A DNA stretch of 57,865 nucleotides from Aquimarina agarilytica ZC1 (GCF_000255455.1 NZ_JH621265.1:6767-64631); one strand, 5' to 3'. Positions 15,378 to 26,058 are shown, numbered from the stretch's first letter. Notes: generated by a model not told the origin, from the letters alone. Program-made: numbers and translations.

Positions 15378-16418
15378 ATGAAAAATTACGTATTAAAAAT
15401 TGTATTTGTATTGGCAGCTTGTATGTCATTTATTGCTTGTGAAAAAGAAGTAGATTGTACTTTGGAAGTAGATTTGCTATTTGATGTAAGCGGAGGAACT
15501 GAAGGAAGAGAAGTGACATTAGTAGCTCCTTTTATTGAAGATGCCACTTACCAATGGTTTGTAAATGATCAAAAAGTAACTACAAATGAAACAGCGTCTC
15601 AAATTCTATACACTTTTCAAGGACAGGAAGAAAAGTTTGATGTTTGTGTATTAGTAACCAAAGATGGTTGCGAAGAAGGAACTAAAGTTTGTGAGGTATA
15701 TGAAATTGAAAACAATGAAGAACAGGAGCCAACTGAAGATAAAGGGGATGACGAAAACGGAAATGAAAACGAAGAAGATGAGGCTAATGAAAATGGAAAT
15801 GAAGAAGATCAAGATAATGGAAATGAAAATAAAGCTTGTGATTTTGCTTTAAATTTTACAATTGAAAAAATTGGAGACCATGAAGTGAAGCTGACAAAAA
15901 CAGAGAATGAAGACCCTTTTGGATTTGTATGGGTAATCAATGGTCAGACAATTGATTCATCAGAAAGTATATTCGTCTATAATGATGCTCAAGATGGAGA
16001 TCAGTATTGTTTAATGATGGAAACTCAAGAATGTCCTTCCGCTAAGGAAGTGTGCAAAACCTATACTTCGGAGACAGAAAATGAAGAAGAAATTATAGAA
16101 GAGGAAAATGACAAGGAAGAGTTATGTGAAGTTGATGGGGAAGTTACTTTTGACGTAAGTGGAGGAACAGAAGGTAAAGAAGTAACTTTGATTGCTACTT
16201 ATTACGAGGGAGTAATTTATGAATGGTTTGTTAATGGAGAAGCAGTAGAAGCAGGTAGAAACTTATTTCAATTTTTACATACATTCAAAGGGCAAGAAAA
16301 AAATTATGATGTATGTGTTTTAATTACTCCTAAAAATTGTGGTGTAATAAATAGTTTTTGTGCCAACTACGAAATAAAAACAGATGAAGAGTTAATGCAG
16401 GAAGCCGGTAACAATTAG
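15378..16418 (+). CDS. Acidic lipoprotein with three Ig/PKD-like repeats
   Basis: 346 residues. Lipobox FIAC with lipidated Cys21, then CEKEVDC. Three related beta-sandwich-like units each hold a W-x-x-N core and a cysteine pair: unit 1 (about 26-110, DVSGGTEGREVTLVAPF ... YQWFVND ... CVLVTKDGC), unit 2 (about 153-235, FGFVWVINGQ ... CLMMETQEC), unit 3 (about 253-340, DVSGGTEGKEVTLIATY ... YEWFVNGE ... CVLITPKNC). Units 1 and 3 are very alike; unit 2 is divergent. The linkers are almost pure Glu/Asp/Asn/Gly. Likely a surface or periplasmic scaffold; function unknown. Monocistronic between two terminators. Confidence 0.78.
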   Translation: MKNYVLKIVFVLAACMSFIACEKEVDCTLEVDLLFDVSGGTEGREVTLVAPFIEDATYQWFVNDQKVTTNETASQILYTFQGQEEKFDVCVLVTKDGCEEGTKVCEVYEIENNEEQEPTEDKGDDENGNENEEDEANENGNEEDQDNGNENKACDFALNFTIEKIGDHEVKLTKTENEDPFGFVWVINGQTIDSSESIFVYNDAQDGDQYCLMMETQECPSAKEVCKTYTSETENEEEIIEEENDKEELCEVDGEVTFDVSGGTEGKEVTLIATYYEGVIYEWFVNGEAVEAGRNLFQFLHTFKGQEKNYDVCVLITPKNCGVINSFCANYEIKTDEELMQEAGNN

Positions 16419-16457
16419 TACTCCTCTAGAGTTAATACATATTTGAAAATTTTATTA

Positions 16458-16489
16458 AGGCAGCCTGATTAATTTTGGGCTGTCTTTTT
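16458..16489 (+). terminator. Terminator of Ig-repeat lipoprotein gene
   Basis: AGGCAGCC ... GGGCTGTCTTTTT: 8-bp stem (one G-U pair), 11-base loop, T tail, 40 bases after the stop. Confidence 0.8.
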
Positions 16490-17057
16490 CCGTAATCTTA
16501 CATATATTTAGTGTGTGTTTTGTAATCTTATTCCAGAGTTGTTGATTTAGTGTTATTATAAAAAATAGAGCAAATCATTAGCTTATGTAGTTACAGATGC
16601 TATTTGAGGTATTACTTTTGAAAAAGTAACAAGATGTTAAAATAGGTTAAAAATTATCATTTTTATCAATTTCTTTATTTGATTGGCTTTATTTGTTAAA
16701 TCATTAATTGAGTGTCTTTTTTGATCATTAAATTAATGAGTTGATAAATAAAAATAGTTAAGCTAATCATGGAGCATGACTTTGTTTTTGGAATCATTCT
16801 AAATAACAGAAATCATTTGTTATATACTTGTTTTTATCAGCATATTTGCAAACGTTTTTTATTTAAATATACCACGTAATGTTTGGGTAAAAAATCGACT
16901 TTAATAACCGATAGTTTTATTAAATTTTAAAAAGTAAAACAACATAGAAAAAGGTGTTTGATATTTAAAATAATCAAAAATTTATGTAGTCTTCTATTTG
17001 ATTATATGTGTTTTTGTTTTAAACCAAGCCTTTGATATTGAAAAGACTTCTATTTAT
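16490..17057 (+). other. AT-rich leader region of acnB with palindrome
   Basis: 568 bases without a gene. It contains the 15-bp perfect palindrome TCATTAAATTAATGA (16725-16739) and a small inverted repeat ATTACTTTTgaAAAAGTAAC (16611-16630). No exact TAnnTTTG box was found; CTATTTG at 16994-17000 is the nearest and overlaps a rejected TTG start. Confidence 0.4.
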
Positions 17058-19835
17058 ATGAATACTTACAAAGATTACATCAAGGAAATTGAAGAGAGAA
17101 AGGGGTTAAACCTACATCCTAAGCCAATTGACGGAGGTGAGTTACTTACTGAAATTATAGCTAAAATCAAGGATGCTGATAATGCACATAGAGAAGATTC
17201 TATTAACTTCTTTATATATAATGTTTTACCAGGTACAACAAGTGCAGCTGTTGTAAAAGCTAAATTTTTAAAGGAAATAATCCTTGGAGAAGCTATTGTA
17301 AAAGAAATTACACCTGCTTTTGCTTTTGAACAATTATCACATATGAAGGGTGGGCCTTCTGTTGAAGTATTGTTGGATTTAGCTCTAGGTAGCGATGCTG
17401 CTATTGCTAATGAAGCAGCTAAGGTATTAAAGACTCAAGTATTTTTATATGAATCAGATACAGAGCAATTAGAAAAAGCTTATAAAGGAGGTAATGTTAT
17501 TGCTAAAGAGTTGATAGAGAGTTATGCTCAAGCAGAATTTTTTACAAAATTACCAGAAATAGAAGAGGAGATTGAAGTAGTAACTTATATTGCTGGTGTA
17601 GGTGATATATCTACAGATTTATTATCACCAGGAGCTGATGCGCATTCAAGATCAGATCGTGAATTGCACGGACAGTGTATGTTTGAGCATAATAAAGAAA
17701 TGCAACAAGAATTGTTAGCTTTAAAGAAGCAACACCCTAATAAGCGTGTGATGTTAATTGCTGACAAAGGAACGATGGGAGTAGGATCTTCAAGAATGTC
17801 AGGAGTAAATAATGTGGCATTATGGACAGGAATTCCTTCAAGTCCTTATGTACCTTTTATTAATATTGCACCAGTAATTGCTGGTACTAATGGTATTGCA
17901 CCAATCTTTTTAACAACGGTTGGCGTAACTGGTGGTATTGGTATCGATTTAAAGAACTGGGTAAAGCAGAAAGATGCAGAAGGGAATACCATTGTTGATG
18001 AAGATGGAGAGCCAATCTTAAAAGAAGCATATTCTGTAGCTACAGGTACAGTGCTTACAATTAACACAAAAGAGAAAAAATTATATAAAGGAGACAAAGA
18101 GTTAAAAGATATTTCTACAGCTTTAACACCACCAAAAATGGAGTTTATTAAAGCAGGAGGTTCTTACGCAGTGGTTTTCGGTAAAAAATTGCAAACATTT
18201 GCTTGTAAAGTTTTAGGAATAGACGTCCCTCAAGTATACGCTCCTTCAAAAGAAGTATCTATAGAAGGGCAAGGTTTAACAGCAGTTGAAAAAATATTCA
18301 ACAGAAATGCAGTAGGAACTACTCCAGGTAAAACATTGTACGCAGGTTCAAATGTTAGGGTTGAAGTAAACATTGTAGGTTCTCAAGATACTACAGGTTT
18401 AATGACTTCTCAAGAGTTAGAAATGATGGCTGCTACAGTTATTTCTCCAATTGTTGATTGTGGTTACCAATCAGGGTGTCATACAGCTTCAGTGTGGGAT
18501 GATAAGTCAAAAGCTAACATTCCAAGACTAATGAATTTTATGAATGATTTTGGATTAGTTACTGCCCGTGACCCCAAAGGGAAATATCACGCGATGACTG
18601 ATGTAATTCATAAAGTGTTAAATGACATTGCTGTTGATGATTGGGATGTAATTATTGGTGGAGATTCCCATACACGTATGGCAAAAGGAGTAGCTTTTGG
18701 TGCAGATTCGGGAACAGTTGCTTTAGCATTAGCTACAGGGGAGGCTACTATGCCAATTCCAGAGTCGGTAAAGGTTACCTTTAAAGGGGAGATGAAGCCT
18801 TATATGGATTTCCGTGATGTTGTTCATGCTACTCAAGAGCAGATGCTAAATCAGTTTGAAGGAGAAAATGTTTTTCAAGGAAAAATCATTGAAGTGCATA
18901 TTGGAACGTTGACTTCTGATCAAGCATTTACATTTACAGATTGGACTGCAGAAATGAAAGCAAAAGCATCTATCTGTATTTCTGAAGATGATACTTTAAT
19001 TGAATCATTAGAAATTTCTAGAGATCGTATTCAAATTATGATTGATAAGGGTATGGATAACCCTAAACAAGATCTTAAAGGATTGGTTGATAAAGCAAAT
19101 AACCGTATCAACGAAATTAAAACAGGAACTAAATCGGCATTAAAGCCAGATGCAGATGCTAAATATTATCAAGAAGTTGTTATTGATCTAGATAAGATTG
19201 TTGAGCCAATGATTGCTGATCCAGATGTATATAATGAAGATGTATCTAAACGATACACACACGATTGTATAAATCCATTATCTTTTTACGGAGGAACTAA
19301 AAAAGTAGATTTAGGATTTATTGGATCTTGTATGATTCATAAAGGAGATATGCAAATTTTAGCTCAAATGTTAAAGAATATTGAGAAACAACAAGGTAAG
19401 GTTGTATTCAATGCACCTTTAGTTGTTGCGCCTCCAACATATAATATCGTTGATGAGCTAAAAGCAGAAGGAGATTGGGATGTTTTGGTTAAATATTCTG
19501 GTTTTGAGTTTGATGATAGTGCCCCAAAAGGTTTAGCACGTACCAAGTATGAAAATATGTTGTATTTAGAACGTCCAGGGTGTAACTTATGTATGGGTAA
19601 CCAAGAAAAAGCAGAACCAGGAGATACAGTAATGGCTACTTCTACACGTTTATTTCAAGGAAGAGTGGTTAGAGATGCTGATGGTAAAAAAGGAGAATCT
19701 TTATTATCATCAACTCCAGTAGTAGTGTTATCTACAATTTTAGGTAGAACGCCAACCATGGAAGAGTATGAAGCTGCTGTTGAGGGAATTGTTTTAACTA
19801 AATTTAAACCATCGCAAAAGCAATTAGTAGGATAA
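17058..19835 (+). CDS. acnB: Bifunctional aconitate hydratase 2 / 2-methylisocitrate dehydratase (AcnB)
   Basis: TCA-cycle enzyme (citrate to isocitrate) that in the AcnB family also acts on 2-methylisocitrate. 925 residues from the ATG at 17058; a TTG 60 bases upstream would add a stretch unlike the family. The N-terminal HEAT-like domain is followed by the swivel domain (DKGTMGVGSSRMSG) and the catalytic core. Cluster cysteines are in GFIGSCMIHKGDM and RPGCNLCMGNQ, the three ligands of the [4Fe-4S] centre. Longer than E. coli AcnB (865), with extra residues around an EDGEPILKEAYSVATGT segment. Followed by its own terminator, then a second aconitase. Confidence 0.93.
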   Translation: MNTYKDYIKEIEERKGLNLHPKPIDGGELLTEIIAKIKDADNAHREDSINFFIYNVLPGTTSAAVVKAKFLKEIILGEAIVKEITPAFAFEQLSHMKGGPSVEVLLDLALGSDAAIANEAAKVLKTQVFLYESDTEQLEKAYKGGNVIAKELIESYAQAEFFTKLPEIEEEIEVVTYIAGVGDISTDLLSPGADAHSRSDRELHGQCMFEHNKEMQQELLALKKQHPNKRVMLIADKGTMGVGSSRMSGVNNVALWTGIPSSPYVPFINIAPVIAGTNGIAPIFLTTVGVTGGIGIDLKNWVKQKDAEGNTIVDEDGEPILKEAYSVATGTVLTINTKEKKLYKGDKELKDISTALTPPKMEFIKAGGSYAVVFGKKLQTFACKVLGIDVPQVYAPSKEVSIEGQGLTAVEKIFNRNAVGTTPGKTLYAGSNVRVEVNIVGSQDTTGLMTSQELEMMAATVISPIVDCGYQSGCHTASVWDDKSKANIPRLMNFMNDFGLVTARDPKGKYHAMTDVIHKVLNDIAVDDWDVIIGGDSHTRMAKGVAFGADSGTVALALATGEATMPIPESVKVTFKGEMKPYMDFRDVVHATQEQMLNQFEGENVFQGKIIEVHIGTLTSDQAFTFTDWTAEMKAKASICISEDDTLIESLEISRDRIQIMIDKGMDNPKQDLKGLVDKANNRINEIKTGTKSALKPDADAKYYQEVVIDLDKIVEPMIADPDVYNEDVSKRYTHDCINPLSFYGGTKKVDLGFIGSCMIHKGDMQILAQMLKNIEKQQGKVVFNAPLVVAPPTYNIVDELKAEGDWDVLVKYSGFEFDDSAPKGLARTKYENMLYLERPGCNLCMGNQEKAEPGDTVMATSTRLFQGRVVRDADGKKGESLLSSTPVVVLSTILGRTPTMEEYEAAVEGIVLTKFKPSQKQLVG

Positions 19836-19856
19836 CTAACTAATTCAATAAAATAG

Positions 19857-19888
19857 AAAAGGGTCAAGTGAATAGCTTGGCCCTTTTT
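19857..19888 (+). terminator. Terminator of acnB
   Basis: AAAAGGGTCAAG ... CTTGGCCCTTTTT: 12-bp stem with one G-U pair, 7-base loop, T run, 21 bases after the stop. Confidence 0.85.
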
Positions 19889-20050
19889 GTGTTTGTGTAA
19901 GTTATGAAGTAATTAAAAATGTAATATGTGAATCATTCATAGGTGTTTATATGTTCATTAGGATATGATACAAAGCAGTAGGAATAATTAAAATGTGACG
20001 ACAAAATTTATTTTTAATTCGTATCTTAATGAACAAAAAATATACTTAAA

Positions 20051-22318
20051 ATGGCATTTGATATAGACATGATTAAAAAGGTGTATAGCCAAGTTGCGGA
20101 GCGTGTTAATGCAGCGCGTAAACTGACAGGAAAACCTTTGACATTAGCAGAAAAGATTCTCTATTCTCATTTGTGGGAAGCTAAAGTTACTAAGACATTT
20201 ACTAGAGGGAAAGATTATGTGGATTTTGCTCCTGATCGTATTGCTTGTCAGGATGCTACTGCGCAAATGGCATTATTGCAATTTATGCAGGCTGGAAAAA
20301 ATAAAGTCGCCGTACCTACAACTGTACATTGTGATCACTTAATCCAAGCTAAAGAAGGTGCTATTGCCGATTTAAAAAACGCGAATAGTGTAAGTAGTGA
20401 AGTATTTAATTTTTTAGAATCAGTTTCCAATAAATACGGAATCGGTTTTTGGAAACCAGGAGCAGGGATTATTCATCAAGTAGTATTGGAAAATTATGCT
20501 TTTCCTGGAGGAATGATGATTGGTACAGATTCACATACAGTAAATGCAGGTGGATTAGGAATGATTGCTATAGGTGTTGGTGGTGCAGATGCTGTTGATG
20601 TTATGGCAGGAATGGCTTGGGAATTAAAATTTCCAAAATTGATTGGTGTAAAGTTAACTGGGAAATTATCTGGTTGGACGGCACCCAAAGATGTTATTTT
20701 AAAAGTGGCTGAAATTCTTACTGTAAAAGGAGGAACGGGAGCTATTGTTGAATATTTTGGACCTGGGGCAGTATCTATGTCATGTACAGGTAAAGGTACT
20801 ATTTGTAATATGGGAGCCGAAATTGGAGCAACCACTTCAACCTTTGGTTATGATGAGTCTATGGAGCGTTATTTACGTTCAACCGATCGTGCCGATGTTG
20901 CGGATGCTGCAAATGCAGTAAAAGAGCATTTAACAGGGGATAGTGAAGTATATGCTAATCCTGAACAATATTTTGATGAAGTGATTGAAATTGATTTATC
21001 GGAGCTAGGTCCCTTATTAAACGGACCCTTTACGCCAGATTTGTCCACAGCAGTTGGTAAGACAATGACAGAGAAGGCAACCAAAAATGAGTGGCCTTTG
21101 CAAGTAGAATGGGGGTTAATTGGTTCGTGTACCAATTCTTCTTACGAGGATTTGTCTAGAGCTTCATCAATCGCACAGCAAGCCATTGATAAAGGAATTA
21201 AAATGAAAGCAGAATTGGGAATTAATCCAGGCTCGGAGCAAGTAAGGTATACGGCTGATCGAGATGGAATACTTGGTATTTTTGAAAAATTAGATGCCAA
21301 AATATTTACAAATGCCTGTGGGCCTTGTATAGGTCAATGGGCGAGGTATAGTGATCCTAAAAATGCACCAAAAAACAGTATAGTACATTCATTTAACAGA
21401 AATTTTGCCAAACGTGCAGATGGGAATCCTAATACGCATGCCTTTGTTGCCTCGCCAGAATTAACTGCGGCAATTGCGATCTCTGGGCGATTAGATTTTA
21501 ATCCATTAACAGATAAGTTACTTACCGAAAATGGAGATGAAGTAATGTTTGATGAACCCACTGGATGGGAATTACCTCCAAAAGGTTTTGAAGTGAAGGA
21601 CAATGGATATTTAGCACCTGTCTCGGATGGAAGTGGTGTGGAAGTTAATGTGAGTCCAACATCTGAAAGATTACAATTATTAACACCATTTGAACCCATT
21701 GGAAATACGATTGCTGGAGCCAAATTATTAATCAAAGCCTTTGGAAAATGTACTACAGATCATATTTCTATGGCAGGTCCTTGGCTACGTTTTCGTGGGC
21801 ATTTAGATAATATTTCAAATAATTGTTTAATTGGAGCGGTAAATGCCTTTGGTAAAAAAACGAATTTGGTTAAAAATCAATTGACAGGTGATTTGGGTGC
21901 TGTACCAGATACTGCTCGTGCCTATAAAGCTGCTGGTGTAAAAAGTATTGTGGTTGGTGATCATAATTATGGAGAAGGTTCATCAAGAGAGCATGCGGCT
22001 ATGGAACCACGTCATTTAGGTGTAGCAGCAGTAATTGTAAAGTCTTTTGCGCGTATTCATGAAACCAATTTGAAAAAACAAGGGATGTTAGGACTTACTT
22101 TTGCAAATGAAGCTGATTATGATTTAATATTAGAAGATGATACCTTCAATTTTAGTGATTTAAATGAATTTGCACCTGGAAAACAACTTAGGTTAGAAGT
22201 GCTTCATGCCGATGGAAGTAGTGATAGCATTATGTTGAATCATACATATAATCAATCACAAATTGATTGGTACAACGAAGGCTCTGCCTTGAATTTAATT
22301 AAAAAACAAAATGCTTAA
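20051..22318 (+). CDS. Aconitate hydratase, mitochondrial-type
   Basis: Second aconitase, 755 residues, of the mitochondrial-like family and not closely related to AcnB. Cluster ligands are in [14 protein letters not shown] and [11 protein letters not shown]; substrate and swivel residues appear in [27 protein letters not shown] and [15 protein letters not shown]. Length is close to animal mitochondrial aconitase. It lies 215 bases after acnB, behind a terminator, so it is probably separately transcribed; TATCTTAA at about 20022 is a poor -7 candidate. Both enzymes look intact, so citrate isomerisation appears duplicated, perhaps with different oxidant or iron responses. Confidence 0.93.
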   Translation: MAFDIDMIKKVYSQVAERVNAARKLTGKPLTLAEKILYSHLWEAKVTKTFTRGKDYVDFAPDRIACQDATAQMALLQFMQAGKNKVAVPTTVHCDHLIQAKEGAIADLKNANSVSSEVFNFLESVSNKYGIGFWKPGAGIIHQVVLENYAFPGGMMIGTDSHTVNAGGLGMIAIGVGGADAVDVMAGMAWELKFPKLIGVKLTGKLSGWTAPKDVILKVAEILTVKGGTGAIVEYFGPGAVSMSCTGKGTICNMGAEIGATTSTFGYDESMERYLRSTDRADVADAANAVKEHLTGDSEVYANPEQYFDEVIEIDLSELGPLLNGPFTPDLSTAVGKTMTEKATKNEWPLQVEWGLIGSCTNSSYEDLSRASSIAQQAIDKGIKMKAELGINPGSEQVRYTADRDGILGIFEKLDAKIFTNACGPCIGQWARYSDPKNAPKNSIVHSFNRNFAKRADGNPNTHAFVASPELTAAIAISGRLDFNPLTDKLLTENGDEVMFDEPTGWELPPKGFEVKDNGYLAPVSDGSGVEVNVSPTSERLQLLTPFEPIGNTIAGAKLLIKAFGKCTTDHISMAGPWLRFRGHLDNISNNCLIGAVNAFGKKTNLVKNQLTGDLGAVPDTARAYKAAGVKSIVVGDHNYGEGSSREHAAMEPRHLGVAAVIVKSFARIHETNLKKQGMLGLTFANEADYDLILEDDTFNFSDLNEFAPGKQLRLEVLHADGSSDSIMLNHTYNQSQIDWYNEGSALNLIKKQNA

Positions 22319-22417
22319 TAGTGGATTGTGAGATGGAGCTTCGCAATGTGTATTGAATGTTTTATACACATCAAACTCCTTTTTAATTTTAGCATTGCAT
22401 CTCTATGATTAAATTAA

Positions 22418-22472
22418 AAGTACAGTGAAACGTATAGTTTAGCAGCGATTTCGATATAGAATAAATTTTCTA
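22418..22472 (+). repeat. Degenerate dispersed repeat, copy C
   Basis: The stretch CAGTGAAACGTATAG ... GATTTCGATATAGAATAAATTTTCT aligns with 51305-51358 (CAGCGAAGTGTTTTG ... GATTTGGATATGGAATAGATTTTTT) at roughly three quarters identity. It lies in the 412-base gap after the second aconitase, which otherwise holds only the terminator at 22626-22670. Confidence 0.4.
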
Positions 22473-22625
22473 TTGCATATTAATATTTTGATTAGTGCAT
22501 TTTGAATGACACAATTAATCTTTAAAAATGTTGAATGTTAAGAAAGAAATTTTGTGAACACATAAAATGAAAATTTATGCTGAAAGTCACTAATTGCTGT
22601 ATTTTCATAAATATTAGAAAATTCA

Positions 22626-22670
22626 AACCCCGTTTTTAGCTCTTAATAGCTATTTTCGGGGTCTTTTTTT
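22626..22670 (+). terminator. Terminator after second aconitase
   Basis: AACCCCG ... CGGGGTC followed by seven T. The loop contains a nested TAGCT/AGCTA stem. About 310 bases after the stop of the plus-strand aconitase; may also act on the convergent minus-strand lipoprotein gene. Confidence 0.7.
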
Positions 22671-22730
22671 ACAAAACAGAATATAACTGTATTTCAATGG
22701 TAAATACTATTAATAGTTAACTAAATAACC

Positions 22731-25283
22731 TTAATTCATTTCATAAAATAGCAGACTATTTTTTTCTCCAATAGTTATGATTTCTAAAGCATTGTCTTTA
22801 TCGGCATTTTTCATGTCAATTAAACTATTACCATAAATGGGAAAACCATTAATAGGTTTAGCATTGCTATCAAATAAATAAATTTTACTTGTTTGTGTAT
22901 CAGTAATACTCACGTAAACTTTATTATTCAGGTAAAATATTTTAGGTTTAGAATATACTCCGAATTCTAAATCTATTTTTTTGTTTTTTATACTTAGTGT
23001 ATTCTCAGCAAAGGAAACCCAAGTTTTTAATGTCGCATCAATTTGTGTGTTTTCAATACCAATAGGAGGGTTTGTTTTACTAAGCTTACCCGAAGTAGTA
23101 ATTTGAGTTAATTTTAAATCAGCAGTAAGGGAGGCAAATGAGTTATTATACCAATACCACTCATTAGTGGTTTCGGTAGTACCTCCTGATTTTATTTTAA
23201 TACGCTTTTTACCCGTTCGGCTTAAAAAATGGACTCCCGTATTACTTTCATTTACTACAATATAATCTTTGGATCCAACTTTTATGTGTTTTGGAGGATG
23301 AGTAATACGACCTTTTGCATTGTTTTTAAAACGAAAGCCTTTCACGGATTGGCCTTTGTTGTCAAACATTTTAATTTTATCATTTAAAACAACTGCAATG
23401 CGGTATTTTCTTTTCTTATCATAATCAAAAACTGCCACAGGTTGGGTAATGGTGGAGGTAAACGTTAATGGGAAAGGTGCTACATTATTTCCATTTCTAT
23501 CAAGTACATGTAATTTATTGGGGGTAGTAAAAATTAGTTGTAAACGTCCATTACGGTACATGTCTATTTGTTGAATTTTACCTAAAATAGGAGCTCCTAT
23601 TTCCTTTTGCCATAAAATTTTCCCAGTATTATTAATGAGTGTTAATTCATTGTTTTGATCTTGTGCAATAACATCCATGCCTTTGGTCAAATGATTTTTT
23701 ACAAATTGTGGAGTACCACTAATGTTATTTTCCAATACGGTACTGGCTGTTTGACCTACTTTAATAAAATCAGAACGTTTCGATTCTGATTTCGAAATTA
23801 CTTGATGTATATGTGTGAAATTATTATCAGTTGTACATTGGATAGCAGCAAGTTTATAATCGGCATTGTTAGTTTTTTTCCAGCTTTCAGTATATGTTTC
23901 AGCTACATTTAAAGCTAATTTAGGAATTAAGCTTTTTGTGTTTTGGAGGTGAAGTATGCTACTCTGGTTTGCAATTTGATCTGAAAAATTAGTATACCAA
24001 TTTTTGCTAGGTAGGACATCTTCATTTTTTGAAGCTGTTATAATATCTTTTAATACATTTTTATCATTGGCAAAAACAACAAAATTTGTAATTTGTATAT
24101 AATAATTGGCATCATTAAAATTTTGAATAAGTGGGGCTAACTTTTCATTAAAATTGATAGATTCTTCTAATTTCGAAATGGTAAAGTCTCTAAAGGCTTC
24201 ATTATTCTCTTCAGTTGGCAGGTATGATGGCACATCGAGTGTTTCGTCAATTAACGAAAAAGCCAGTGCTTTTTCATTGGATAATCGTATGACACCAAAT
24301 TCATCTGTTTCCGTTAAAAAATCATCCAGTACATCATTTTTTAAATCAGCATCTTTATGATTATATTGGGTAATATTAGTGTTTAATTGTGAATAGTTGT
24401 CATAAGTATACGAAGTAAAACTTTTAAAATTTGCAGGTGTAATTTTTGCTAACTGATTACTTTGAGCTCTAGTGTTATTAAAAAGATTCATAAAATCATA
24501 AATAGAATCTTTAGCTCTATATACCCCATCAAAAGTAATGGTATTACTATCTACTTTAAAATCACCAGCAGTCCAACCACTCCAATTTTTTGTTTCAAAA
24601 GTACTGGTATCATAATTTGGAAATAATCGTTGAATAATGTCCAAATTATTTTTATTGTTAACCACAACCGAAAAGGAGTTGTTATTGGCTTCCAATACTT
24701 TAAAACTTTCAGTGTAAGGGTTAGTGCTTTTGTTTTTGGGCTTGTTTTGATATTGTCTAATACTATTTTCAACTAGCAATTTATTGTCCGAAGCAATCCA
24801 AGTACTATCCAATGTAGTGGTATAAAATGTTTTTTCATTTATAGTTACTTCATTATACTCTGTATTGTTATAAGTAAAATTACCAGTAGTATATTTTTTT
24901 ATTTTTTCAGCGCTAAGCAAATTATGCTTTAATGGAGTTATTAGAGTATAGCCTAAGTCTGTTTTTCCAATAGGAGAATAACATAAATAAAAGTCATGTT
25001 TTTTGGGAGTTAAAAGTTTAAATCCTCCGATGTTTTTAAAGTAATTAACTAATACATTTTTTTTGTTTTCAGCTATAAGTGAGTTATTGCTAAAATGTGA
25101 TTGTATTTGTTTTAAGTTATTTCCTTTAATAACAAAACTAGTATTTGCAGGAATAAAAGGAATAGGGGAGTTTGATTTAGTAGTTTTTTGGGTACATCCA
25201 ACTATAAAGATGATTAAACTAGTAAAAAAGAGTGTTTTTAAAAACGTCGATTTGTATTTAGGGATACTATTTTGTGCTGACAT
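22731..25283 (-). CDS. Large lipoprotein of unknown function, probable C-terminal beta-propeller
   Basis: 850 residues. Signal peptide with lipobox IVGC and Cys30. The N-terminal half (about 40-500) is a globular region with repeated alternating strands and no motif I know. The C-terminal half (about 540-850) has recurring short blocks of the type LHVLDRNGNNVAPFPL, IKMFDNKGQSVKGF and VHFLSRTGKKRI, ending IYLFDSNAKPINGFPIYG, which look like blades of a PQQ/VCBS-type beta-propeller. Envelope-anchored; function unknown. It lies 136 bases downstream of rnhB on the same strand. The first ATG gives a 13-residue extension before the hydrophobic core, so the true start could be slightly later. Confidence 0.72.
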   Translation of the reverse strand: MSAQNSIPKYKSTFLKTLFFTSLIIFIVGCTQKTTKSNSPIPFIPANTSFVIKGNNLKQIQSHFSNNSLIAENKKNVLVNYFKNIGGFKLLTPKKHDFYLCYSPIGKTDLGYTLITPLKHNLLSAEKIKKYTTGNFTYNNTEYNEVTINEKTFYTTTLDSTWIASDNKLLVENSIRQYQNKPKNKSTNPYTESFKVLEANNNSFSVVVNNKNNLDIIQRLFPNYDTSTFETKNWSGWTAGDFKVDSNTITFDGVYRAKDSIYDFMNLFNNTRAQSNQLAKITPANFKSFTSYTYDNYSQLNTNITQYNHKDADLKNDVLDDFLTETDEFGVIRLSNEKALAFSLIDETLDVPSYLPTEENNEAFRDFTISKLEESINFNEKLAPLIQNFNDANYYIQITNFVVFANDKNVLKDIITASKNEDVLPSKNWYTNFSDQIANQSSILHLQNTKSLIPKLALNVAETYTESWKKTNNADYKLAAIQCTTDNNFTHIHQVISKSESKRSDFIKVGQTASTVLENNISGTPQFVKNHLTKGMDVIAQDQNNELTLINNTGKILWQKEIGAPILGKIQQIDMYRNGRLQLIFTTPNKLHVLDRNGNNVAPFPLTFTSTITQPVAVFDYDKKRKYRIAVVLNDKIKMFDNKGQSVKGFRFKNNAKGRITHPPKHIKVGSKDYIVVNESNTGVHFLSRTGKKRIKIKSGGTTETTNEWYWYNNSFASLTADLKLTQITTSGKLSKTNPPIGIENTQIDATLKTWVSFAENTLSIKNKKIDLEFGVYSKPKIFYLNNKVYVSITDTQTSKIYLFDSNAKPINGFPIYGNSLIDMKNADKDNALEIITIGEKNSLLFYEMN

Positions 25284-25419
25284 ATAGGTGTTGCTGTAGC
25301 TTTATTCTTTAACTAAAAAACATATGTAATTCCTTACAAAAATACAGAAGTGATTTAAACTTTTTTAATTGAAACGTAAAACAGTTCGTTTTTATTCGTT
25401 CTATATGAATTTTTATGCT

Positions 25420-26019
25420 CTAAAGCGGTAAAGTATATTGTTCTGGTAATAGTTTAAATCCCATTCTATGATATTTTGTTGCTCCATGAGTGCGTATAGC
25501 ATCCCTGTGGGTTTTGGTTGGGTATCCTTTGTTTTTTTTCCAGCCATACATGGGGAATTCCATATCAATTTTTTGCATATACTCATCTCGGTAGGTTTTT
25601 GCTAGTACAGATGCGGCTGCAATATTTACATACTTACCATCACCTTTAACAATACACTCATGCGGAATGTTTGTAACAGGAGTAAATTTATTACCGTCTA
25701 CTAATATAAATTCGGGAGTAGGGCGGAGTTGTAAAATTGAGCGCTGCATAGCAGCTATTGAGGCATGGAGGATATTTAATTTTTGAATTTCATCCATAAA
25801 AACATGAGTAACTTGAAATGAGATAGCTTCTTTTTCAATGATTTTACGTAATATATTTCTGTTTTTTTCGGTCAATTTTTTGGAATCATTGAGCAAAGGA
25901 TTTTTAAAATCATCAGGGAGTAATACAGCGGCGGCAGTTACTGGACCAGCTAAGCAGCCTCGACCAGCTTCGTCTGTTCCACATTCAAGTAAATCGGGAT
26001 GTTTTTTTAGTATAAGCAA
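25420..26019 (-). CDS. rnhB: Ribonuclease HII (TTG start)
   Basis: 199-residue endonuclease that cuts RNA in RNA-DNA hybrids and removes misincorporated ribonucleotides. The metal-binding motif [19 protein letters not shown] lies at residues 14-32 (Asp and Glu in DEAGRG); later acidic residues fall in ILVDGNKF and the C-terminal [13 protein letters not shown] segment. No ATG lies near the N-terminus; a TTG at 26019 places DEAGRG at the normal distance. Length matches the family. A near -7 sequence (GTATTTTG) overlaps this TTG, so the start is less certain than the identity. Confidence 0.93.
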   Translation of the reverse strand: MLILKKHPDLLECGTDEAGRGCLAGPVTAAAVLLPDDFKNPLLNDSKKLTEKNRNILRKIIEKEAISFQVTHVFMDEIQKLNILHASIAAMQRSILQLRPTPEFILVDGNKFTPVTNIPHECIVKGDGKYVNIAAASVLAKTYRDEYMQKIDMEFPMYGWKKNKGYPTKTHRDAIRTHGATKYHRMGFKLLPEQYTLPL

Positions 26020-26058
26020 AATACAAAATTGAAGGGCCTAATATATGTATAAAAAACA

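Noticed and set aside
15664..15852. Lysine/methionine-rich 62-codon frame inside the Ig-repeat lipoprotein
   Set aside because: It is the shifted reading of the acidic GAA/GAT-rich linker, not an independent gene.
16998..17057. 20-residue N-terminal extension of AcnB from a TTG
   Set aside because: The extension is hydrophobic and unlike the family; the ATG at 17058 begins the conserved sequence.
16998..22318. Tandem duplication of one aconitase gene
   Set aside because: The two proteins differ in domain order and in cysteine motif context; they are separate families, not copies.
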